From positions 1 through 20,710 of the forward strand of contig CAKTZK010000019.1 of assembly GCA_934635515.1 (NCBI GenBank): 20,710 bases of DNA, read 5' to 3'. This DNA comes from an uncultured Oscillospiraceae bacterium. GTDB taxonomy: Bacteria > Bacillota_A > Clostridia > Oscillospirales > Oscillospiraceae. Positions 1-5,822 of this stretch are shown here, piece after piece. Made by a program: the position numbers and the translations under genes. Numbering within the stretch: the stretch's first letter is position 1; each line of letters starts with the position of its first letter. Below the pieces are notes generated by a model that had not been told where the DNA came from, ran no database searches, and was given only the letters and a program-made list of their open reading frames with translations.

Positions 1-2278
1 GTCCGCCGACACCGTGTCCTGCAAGTTCTGGGGCCTGGGCTCCGACGGTACCGTGGGCGCCAACAAAAACTCCATTAAGATTATCGGCGAGACCACCGAT
101 ATGTATTGCCAGGCGTACTTTGAGTACGACACCAAGAAGTCCTTCGGCATTACCAAGAGCCACCTGCGCTTCGGCAAGAAGCCCATCAGCTCCACCTATT
201 ATGTGAGCCATGCCGACTTTGTGGCCTGCCACAACCAGACCTATCTGACCAAGTACGACATCATCTCTGAGCTGAAGCCCCACGGCAGCTTCCTGCTCAA
301 CTGCGAGTGGAGCGAGGATGAGCTGGAGCAGAAGATGCCCGGCGACATCCTGAAGTACATTGCGGAAAATGATATCAAGTTCTATATCATCGACGCCAAT
401 AAGGAGTCCCAGGCCCTGGGTCTGGGCAACCGCTCCAACATGGTGCTTCAGGCCGCCTTCTTCAAGCTGGCAAACGTCATTCCCGTGGAGGATGCCGTGG
501 AGCACATGAAGGCCGCCGTGAAAAAGACCTACGGCCTTAAGGGCGAGAAGATCGTGAACATGAACATCGCCGCCGTGGACGCGGGTATCAACGCCGTAAA
601 GCAGGTGCAGGTAAAGGAAAGCTGGAAGAATCTCTCCGGTGCCGCCATCCAGCCCGCTCCCGCCGATGTGCCTGACATCATCAAGAATATCCTGGTGCCC
701 ATCAACGCCCAGAAGGGCGACCTGCTGCCGGTTTCCGCCTTCAAGGGTATGGAGGACGGCACCATGCCGCTGGGTACCTCTCAGTATGAAAAGCGCGGCA
801 TCGCCACGCACCTGCCGGTGTGGGATCCCAATGAGTGCATCCAGTGCAACATGTGCTCCTTCGTGTGCCCCCACGCCGTGATCCGGCCCTACCTGCTGGA
901 TGAGGCGGAGGTCGCTCATGCGCCCGCCGGTATGACCGTAGTGGACGCCAAGGGGCCCAAGATGGACGGACTGAAGTACACCATGGGCATTTCCACGCTG
1001 GACTGCACCAGCTGCGGCAGCTGCGTTTCCTCCTGCCCCAAGAGCGGTAAGGCCCTGAAGATGGTCCCCACCCACGAGGTGTCTCTGGACCAGACAAACT
1101 GGAAATACCTGCAGACCCTGCCCGAAAAGAACGACCGCATCGACAAGTTTACCCTCAAGGGCAGCCAGCTGCGCCAGCCCCTGGTGGAGTTCAACGGCGC
1201 CTGCGCCGGCTGCGGCGAGACCCCCTATATCAAGCTCCTGACCCAGCTCTACGGCGACAAGATGTACCTGGCCAACGCCACCGGCTGCACCCAGGCCTGG
1301 GGCGCAGCTATGCCCTGCGTGCCTTACTGCAAGAACAAGGCCGGCAAGGGCGTGGCATGGTCCAACTCCCTGTTTGAAAACAACGCCGAGTTCTCCTACG
1401 GCATGTGCTTGGCTGTGAAGCAGCTGCGCGCCGCCGTGACGGAGTTCGTGAAGCAGCTGGACGGTATGACCCAGGATACCGCTGTGAAGGCCGCCATCGC
1501 CAAGTGGCTGGAGACCTACGACGACCTGGATGCTTCCTCCGTTGCTACCGACGAGCTGCTGGCCGTGCTGGAGAGCACAAACTTCAGCGCCGAGGAGCAG
1601 GCCGTGGTGGCCGAGATCCTCAAGCGCCGCAAGGACATGTCCAAGAAGACCATGTGGATGTACGGCGGCGACGGCTGGGCCTACGACATCGGCTACGGCG
1701 GTCTGGACCACGTGTTCGCCATGGGCGAGGATGTGAACGTGCTGCTGGTGGATACCGAGGTGTACTCCAACACCGGCGGACAGTCCTCCAAGGCAACTCC
1801 CGTGGGCGCGGTGGCGCAGTTCCAGGCCAGCGGTAAGAAGACCCGCAAGAAGGATCTGGGCCTGCTGCTGATGACCTACGACAACGTCTATGTGGCCCAG
1901 TGCTCCATGGGCGCCAATCCCAACCAGCTGATCAAGGCCATCAAGGAGGCCGAGGCACACAAGGGCCCGTCCATTGTCATCTGCTACGCCCCCTGCATCA
2001 ACCACGGCATTAAGAAGGGCATGAGCAATGTCCAGCAGGAGATGAAGGACGCGGTGGCCTCCGGCTACTGGAATCTGTACCGCTACAGCCCCGAGACCAA
2101 GAAGTTCACCCTGGACTCCAAGGAGCCCACCATGCCGCTGTACGACTTCATGAAGGGCGAGGTGCGCTATGCGTCCCTGGAGCTGAGCTTCCCGGAGAAT
2201 GCCAAGGTGCTCTTCGCTGATGCGGAAGAGGCCGCCAAGGAGAAGTACGAGTACTACAAGCGCAAGTCCGAGGGCTGA
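1..2278 (+). CDS. nifJ: Pyruvate:ferredoxin (flavodoxin) oxidoreductase, C-terminal part (5' truncated by window edge)
   Basis: Oxidises pyruvate with CoA to acetyl-CoA and CO2, passing electrons to ferredoxin; cytoplasmic. The frame is open to the left edge (codons begin at base 2), so the start lies outside; about 758 residues remain of a family usually near 1170. The fragment opens with FWGLGSDGTVGANKNSIKII, a conserved PFOR stretch. It then carries two ferredoxin-type clusters, CIQCNMCSFVCP (about 838-873) and CTSCGSCVSSCP (about 1006-1041). The thiamine pyrophosphate domain follows, with CAGCGE (about 1201-1218), GGDGWAYDIGYGG (about 1663-1701) and DTEVYSNTGGQSSKATPVGA. A late CINHGI cysteine is also present and probably helps bind the third cluster. 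The gene ends at a strong terminator, so the CoA-transferase downstream is transcribed separately. The call is firm. The symbol is the one commonly used for this family. Confidence 0.97.
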   Translation, partial: SADTVSCKFWGLGSDGTVGANKNSIKIIGETTDMYCQAYFEYDTKKSFGITKSHLRFGKKPISSTYYVSHADFVACHNQTYLTKYDIISELKPHGSFLLNCEWSEDELEQKMPGDILKYIAENDIKFYIIDANKESQALGLGNRSNMVLQAAFFKLANVIPVEDAVEHMKAAVKKTYGLKGEKIVNMNIAAVDAGINAVKQVQVKESWKNLSGAAIQPAPADVPDIIKNILVPINAQKGDLLPVSAFKGMEDGTMPLGTSQYEKRGIATHLPVWDPNECIQCNMCSFVCPHAVIRPYLLDEAEVAHAPAGMTVVDAKGPKMDGLKYTMGISTLDCTSCGSCVSSCPKSGKALKMVPTHEVSLDQTNWKYLQTLPEKNDRIDKFTLKGSQLRQPLVEFNGACAGCGETPYIKLLTQLYGDKMYLANATGCTQAWGAAMPCVPYCKNKAGKGVAWSNSLFENNAEFSYGMCLAVKQLRAAVTEFVKQLDGMTQDTAVKAAIAKWLETYDDLDASSVATDELLAVLESTNFSAEEQAVVAEILKRRKDMSKKTMWMYGGDGWAYDIGYGGLDHVFAMGEDVNVLLVDTEVYSNTGGQSSKATPVGAVAQFQASGKKTRKKDLGLLLMTYDNVYVAQCSMGANPNQLIKAIKEAEAHKGPSIVICYAPCINHGIKKGMSNVQQEMKDAVASGYWNLYRYSPETKKFTLDSKEPTMPLYDFMKGEVRYASLELSFPENAKVLFADAEEAAKEKYEYYKRKSEG

Positions 2279-2302
2279 TCGAAAGTCTTAAAACATACCG
2301 CT

Positions 2303-2335
2303 GCGGGCGGGGCACAAAAACCCCGCCCGCTTTTC
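2303..2335 (+). terminator. Rho-independent terminator of the PFOR gene
   Basis: A perfect 10-bp GC-rich stem, GCGGGCGGGG (2303-2312) with CCCCGCCCGC (2321-2330), closes an 8-nt A-rich loop and is followed by TTTTCC. It sits 24 bases after the PFOR stop. Confidence 0.92.
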
Positions 2336-2356
2336 CTGAGATTTCCTGTTAAAGCA

Positions 2357-2385
2357 TTGACAAAGTGACGGGAAAGTGATAAAAT
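2357..2385 (+). promoter_or_regulatory. Sigma-70 promoter of the CoA-transferase gene
   Basis: TTGACA (2357-2362), 17 bases, then TAAAAT (2380-2385): a perfect -35 with a one-mismatch -10. It lies between the PFOR terminator and the CoA-transferase start, so that gene has its own strong housekeeping promoter. Confidence 0.85.
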
Positions 2386-2421
2386 TAACAAAGTGAAATA
2401 AATAAGAGAGGCGAGGAAGCT

Positions 2422-3771
2422 ATGGCCATTCCGTTTGATTATTCAGCCGAATATAAGCGCAAACTCTGCACCCCGGACGAGGCAGCGAGAGTCGTCAAGA
2501 GCGGTGACTGGATCGATATTTCCATGGGCGGTGCTTTTCCGGCTCTGATGGACGCCGCCATTGCCCGCCGTAAGGAAGAGCTGCGGGGCGTAAAGGTGAG
2601 AGGATACTTGATCTCCCAGCCGATCCAGATGGTGGAGACCGACCCTACCCGGGAGCACTTTATCTATAACAGCTGGCACATGTCCGGCTATGAGCGCAAG
2701 CTCTGCGACCGGGGGCTGTGCAATTTCATCCCCATGGTGTTCCGGAATCTGGGCGCGTACTATACGCATTTTCTCACGGTCAACGTGGCCATCATGTGCG
2801 TGACTCCCATGAATGAGCACGGATATTTCAATTTTTCCGTCAGCAATGCATCGGCCCGGGCAGTGATGGACAAGGCGGATATCGTTATCCTGGAGATAAA
2901 CGAAAATCTGCCCTGGGTCTACGGCGGCCTGGACGAGTGCATCCATATCAGCGATGTAAACATGATCGTGGAGGGCGACCACGGCCCGCTGCCCAATGTG
3001 AAGTCCCCGGCAGCCACCGAGGAGGAAATGAAGATCGCGGAGTTCGTGGTGCAAAACATGGCAGACGGCTCTACACTGCAGCTGGGCATCGGCTCCCTGC
3101 CCAATGCCGTGGGCCAGATGATCGCCAAGAGCGACCTGAAGGACCTGGGCATCCACACGGAGATGCTGTGCGACTCCTATCTGGATATGTATAAAGCCGG
3201 AAAGATCACCAATAAGTGTAAGTCCCTGGATCGGTATAAGAGCATCTTCGGTCTGGCGCTGGGTTCTCAGGACCTGTACGACTGGATCCGGGAGAATCCG
3301 GGCGTGGTGACCTACCCCATTTCCTACTGCAACGACCCGGCCATTGTGGGTAAGCTGGATAATTTTGTGTCCATCAACAACTGCATTTCCGTGGACCTGT
3401 ATGGCCAGATTTGCGCCGAAAGCTCCGGCACCAGGCAGATCAGCGGCACCGGCGGCCAGCTGGACTTTTTGGAAAGCGCTGCGGTTTCCCGAGGCGGCAA
3501 GGCCTTTATCTGCCTGACCTCCTCTTTTACCAATAAAAAGGGCGAAATGGTTTCCCGTATCAATCCCACGCTGATCACCGGCGATGTGGTCACGGATCCC
3601 CGAAGCCTGGCCTACTATATTGTGACCGAATACGGCGGCGTGAATCTTGTGGGCTGCAGCACCTGGGAGCGGGCGGAGAAGCTGATCTCTGTTGCACACC
3701 CGGCTTTCCGGGATGACCTGGTGGCCGCTGCGGAGAAGCAGGGTATCTGGATCCGGTCCAACAGGCGGTAA
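2422..3771 (+). CDS. Butyryl-CoA:acetate / 4-hydroxybutyrate-type CoA-transferase
   Basis: A 449-residue family I CoA-transferase of the acetyl-CoA hydrolase/transferase type. It moves CoA between an acyl-CoA and a carboxylate; in butyrate-producing Clostridia the usual pair is butyryl-CoA and acetate. Recognisable segments are TLQLGIGSLPNAVG (residues 218-231), LGIHTEM (242-248), GTGGQLDFLE and the end AHPAFRDDLVAAAEKQGIW. They closely resemble the Faecalibacterium/Roseburia-type But enzyme as I remember it. Glu247 in HTEM is the likely catalytic glutamate that forms the CoA thioester. Length fits the family (about 440-450). GAGG (2413-2416) precedes the ATG by five bases. It has its own promoter and terminator, and a PFOR gene just upstream, so a role in fermentative acid formation is likely. 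The family is firm. The substrate (butyryl-, 4-hydroxybutyryl- or another short acyl-CoA) cannot be settled from sequence alone. Confidence 0.88.
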   Translation: MAIPFDYSAEYKRKLCTPDEAARVVKSGDWIDISMGGAFPALMDAAIARRKEELRGVKVRGYLISQPIQMVETDPTREHFIYNSWHMSGYERKLCDRGLCNFIPMVFRNLGAYYTHFLTVNVAIMCVTPMNEHGYFNFSVSNASARAVMDKADIVILEINENLPWVYGGLDECIHISDVNMIVEGDHGPLPNVKSPAATEEEMKIAEFVVQNMADGSTLQLGIGSLPNAVGQMIAKSDLKDLGIHTEMLCDSYLDMYKAGKITNKCKSLDRYKSIFGLALGSQDLYDWIRENPGVVTYPISYCNDPAIVGKLDNFVSINNCISVDLYGQICAESSGTRQISGTGGQLDFLESAAVSRGGKAFICLTSSFTNKKGEMVSRINPTLITGDVVTDPRSLAYYIVTEYGGVNLVGCSTWERAEKLISVAHPAFRDDLVAAAEKQGIWIRSNRR

Positions 3772-3824
3772 AGCTGCTCACCGGAAACTGACCACCTCAT
3801 AGCTCAAAAGCGAATTACATATAG

Positions 3825-3866
3825 CACCGAGAGGCGTTTTTTACAAAGGCCTCTCGGTGTTTTTTT
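3825..3866 (+). terminator. Rho-independent terminator of the CoA-transferase gene
   Basis: A perfect 11-bp stem, CACCGAGAGGC (3825-3835) with GCCTCTCGGTG (3849-3859), a 13-nt loop and a run of seven T (3860-3866). It isolates the CoA-transferase from the surface operon that follows. Confidence 0.92.
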
Positions 3867-3869
3867 GCC

Positions 3870-4050
3870 TTTAAAGAAAAAATTTCGACCTGATTCCATA
3901 ATATAAAAAGCAATTTTTTTCAGTTTTTAATGAGAGCGGCAAAGAATAAAGAAAAATATGGATATAGGACGTAAAGCGACAAAATTTACGAGCCGAAAGC
4001 GGTAAGGTAATGGCAATAAGATCCGCCAGGCGAAACGGTGCCGTGGCGGC
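3870..4050 (+). promoter_or_regulatory. Leader of the surface operon, AT-rich then structured; possible degenerate c-di-GMP-I-like RNA
   Basis: Bases 3870-3960 are strikingly AT-rich, with a -10-like TATAAA (3902-3907) but no convincing -35. From about 3935 the sequence turns GC-richer and folds. CGGCA (3937-3941) can pair with TGCCG (4039-4043). CGTAAA (3970-3975) can pair with TTTACG (3985-3990). CCGCCAGGC (4023-4031) can pair with GCC-G-TGGCGG (4040-4049) as a strong hairpin ending just before the ribosome binding site; this competes with the first pairing. GGCAAA (3938-3943), GGACGTAAAGC (3968-3977, last base 3977) and GCCAGG...GGTGCCG (4025-4043) recall conserved blocks of c-di-GMP-I riboswitches, in the right order. 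The usual GNRA hairpin after the first block is missing and the last block is split. A structured leader is likely; a riboswitch identity is only a suggestion. Confidence 0.35.
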
Positions 4051-4052
4051 TG

Positions 4053-4061
4053 AGGAGGTGA
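4053..4061 (+). promoter_or_regulatory. Full-length Shine-Dalgarno site of the signal peptidase gene
   Basis: AGGAGGTGA is complementary over nine bases to the usual 3' end of 16S rRNA and lies six bases before the ATG at 4068. It fixes the start and lies four bases after a strong hairpin, so translation could be sensitive to leader folding. Confidence 0.8.
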
Positions 4062-4067
4062 GGCGAG

Positions 4068-4562
4068 ATGAACAGCAGAAAAGGTCGGCTGGCAATATGG
4101 ATTCTGTCAGCTTTGGCTGCGGTTGGTATATTGGCAGCGGCTCTCTACGGCCTGCGGGGATACTGTGTGCTGTCCGGGTCTATGGAGCCGTCCTATCCCA
4201 CCGGCGCACTGCTGCTGACGCGGCCCATAGCGGAAACGTCCGTTAAAGCTGGCATGGTCATTACCTTTACAGTGCCTTCCGGCGCTGTGGTGACCCATCG
4301 GGTCAGCCGGGTAGAGGCAGAAGATGGCCAGGTGTATTTTTTTACCCGGGGCGATGCCAATGACGCGGAGGACGCATCCCCTGTAAGGGGGGAGCAGCTG
4401 CTGGGAACACCGATGCTGTGCATCCCGTATCTGGGCTATATCCTGCAATATCTTCGCCAGCCGCCGGGAGCGTATCTGCTTCTGGGAGCCGTGGGAATGG
4501 GTCTGCTCCTTGTGCTGATACCGGAGCGTAAGGGGCAGCGGCGCCAGCAGGCGCGGCATTGA
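4068..4562 (+). CDS. sipW: SipW-type (ER-like) signal peptidase I
   Basis: A 164-residue membrane-bound serine protease expected to remove signal peptides from the TasA-like proteins encoded next to it. It has an N-terminal membrane segment (about residues 9-28), the serine motif SGSMEP with likely nucleophile Ser38, and VTHRV with His77 where ordinary bacterial type I peptidases have a lysine. That Ser/His arrangement marks the SipW/ER-type subfamily. GDANDAEDASPV (95-106) follows, and then a second membrane segment (about 134-151) ending in a basic tail. The length is typical. The start is supported by a nine-base Shine-Dalgarno. It is the first gene of the operon. In Bacillus subtilis, SipW processes TasA and TapA for biofilm fibres; the same partnership is inferred here from the neighbouring genes. 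Confidence 0.93.
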   Translation: MNSRKGRLAIWILSALAAVGILAAALYGLRGYCVLSGSMEPSYPTGALLLTRPIAETSVKAGMVITFTVPSGAVVTHRVSRVEAEDGQVYFFTRGDANDAEDASPVRGEQLLGTPMLCIPYLGYILQYLRQPPGAYLLLGAVGMGLLLVLIPERKGQRRQQARH

Positions 4563-4629
4563 ACAGACGGCGGATCTTATAATCTGTCCCGCTGTACCGG
4601 GATAAACATTTGAAAGGGGAACAACAACC

Positions 4630-5190
4630 ATGAAGAAAAGAACGCTCGGACTGCTTTTGGCACTGACATTGACGCTGGGCTGCCTGGCCGGTGGTACATT
4701 GGCCTACCTGACATCCCAGACCGACACCGTTACCAACACCTTTACCGTGGGCAGCGTTGCCATCGACCTGACGGAAACCAAGGCTCCTGATGGCTCGGCG
4801 CTGACGGGGCAGTGGTCCGCCAAGCTGATCCCCGGCGCATCCTACGACAAAAACCCCGTCGTGTCCGTGGATGCCGGCAGCGAGGACTGCTATCTTTTTG
4901 TGAAGTTTGATGCCGCCCAGGATGACGCGCTGGTCTATACCTCGGCCCTGACCGCCGCCAAAGGCTGGACTCAGCTGACCGGTGAAAACGTCTGGTACCG
5001 CACGGTGGCCGCCGCTGACACCACCCGCGCCTGGCACCTGATCGATGGCGACACGGTAGCTGTCTCTACCGAACTGACCAACGAGACCATGCCGCAGAGC
5101 AGCTTGACTCTGGCCTATACCGCCTACGCCGTGCAGACCGCCGGATTTACCACCGCGGCCGATGCCTGGGAGGCGACCTTTGGGGCCTGA
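4630..5190 (+). CDS. TasA/camelysin-family secreted protein with SipW-type signal peptide
   Basis: 186 residues. A basic start and hydrophobic core are followed by GGTLAYLTSQTDTVTNTFTV (residues 21-40), the signature of SipW-dependent signal peptides; cleavage probably falls after the TLA. The mature part is acidic and threonine/alanine-rich, as expected for a beta-sandwich fibre subunit of the TasA/CalY family (TasA is known to form fibres by strand exchange). It has no membrane anchor or sorting signal. AAAGGGGA (4613-4620) lies nine bases before the ATG. It sits 67 bases after the peptidase gene; a TATAAT (4578-4583) in the gap has no well-spaced -35, so read-through from the leader promoter is assumed. 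As the first and most typical substrate it is the best candidate for the major fibre subunit. Family confident; fibre role inferred. Confidence 0.86.
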   Translation: MKKRTLGLLLALTLTLGCLAGGTLAYLTSQTDTVTNTFTVGSVAIDLTETKAPDGSALTGQWSAKLIPGASYDKNPVVSVDAGSEDCYLFVKFDAAQDDALVYTSALTAAKGWTQLTGENVWYRTVAAADTTRAWHLIDGDTVAVSTELTNETMPQSSLTLAYTAYAVQTAGFTTAADAWEATFGA

Positions 5191-5234
5191 GGCAGGGGAT
5201 GCATTAAAACCAATGGAAAGGAACGGGTGAGACC

Positions 5235-5822
5235 GTGAAGAAGAAAATTGGAATCCTGCTGCTTTCCGTGTGCCTGTTTGCATTGTCTGCCGGGTCTACG
5301 GCGGCGGTGATCACCTCCGCGGATACGGCGCGCAATGCGATCACCACCGGCGAGGTGCGCGTGTCCCTGGTGGAACGGCAGAGGACTGAGGACGGCCAGC
5401 TGCAGTCCTATCCGGCCCAGCCCATCCCGGTGATGCCGGGGCAGACGGTCAGCAAGATAGCGGCTGTGTCCAATGATGCCGCCCAGCCGGCCTGGGTACG
5501 GGCCCGGGTGGAGATCGACGCACCGGGTGAGCCCGAGCTGGATCCGGAACAGGCCATGAGCCTTATAGGGCTGGGAGACGGCTGGACCTATAACCCGGCA
5601 GACGGATGGTACTACTGCGACCGGGTCCTTGCACCCGGAACGGAAACGGTGCCTCTGTTTCAGGGAGTGGATTTTTCCGCTGCGGAAATGGACAACACCT
5701 ATTCCGGCCTTACGCTGGAGGTCCGGGTAACGGCACAGGGGGTGCAGAGCGCCAACAACGGCCAGACCGTATGGCAGGCTGCCGGCTGGCCGGCGGAGAA
5801 GGCAGGGGGTGAAGGCGCATGA
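5235..5822 (+). CDS. Second TasA-like secreted protein
   Basis: 195 residues, GTG start at 5235, preceded by GGAAAGGA (5215-5222) and GGGTGA (5225-5230). The N-terminus repeats the SipW-substrate pattern in diverged form: STAAVITSADTARNAITTGE (residues 21-40) lines up with the first protein's motif but is one residue shorter. The mature part has the 'pGqtvsk...vsNda...pawvRarveid' arrangement often seen in TasA/camelysin-like domains, where a conserved segment precedes a beta strand. No membrane anchor. The stop codon overlaps the next ATG as ATGA, so translation is probably coupled to the VWA protein. The C-terminal codons (GGEGA) also encode the ribosome binding site of the next gene. Likely an accessory or minor subunit of the same fibre; that role is inferred from position and motif only. 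Confidence 0.78.
   Translation: MKKKIGILLLSVCLFALSAGSTAAVITSADTARNAITTGEVRVSLVERQRTEDGQLQSYPAQPIPVMPGQTVSKIAAVSNDAAQPAWVRARVEIDAPGEPELDPEQAMSLIGLGDGWTYNPADGWYYCDRVLAPGTETVPLFQGVDFSAAEMDNTYSGLTLEVRVTAQGVQSANNGQTVWQAAGWPAEKAGGEGA

Noticed and set aside
14..16. GTG at base 14 as the start of the first gene.
   Set aside because: Conserved PFOR sequence and an open frame continue to the window edge; the gene is cut, not started here.
2443..3699. Long - strand open frame opposite the CoA-transferase (418 codons).
   Set aside because: Antisense to a conserved enzyme and without a plausible start signal or motif; a codon-bias shadow.
4010..4246. Possible leader peptide starting with ATG at 4010 in the sipW leader.
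   Set aside because: It runs far into sipW in another frame, has only a weak ribosome binding site, and its first bases lie in the predicted hairpin.
4559..4583. Internal promoter before the first TasA-like gene (TTGAAC and TATAAT).
   Set aside because: The spacer is only 13 bases, too short for a normal sigma-70 promoter.
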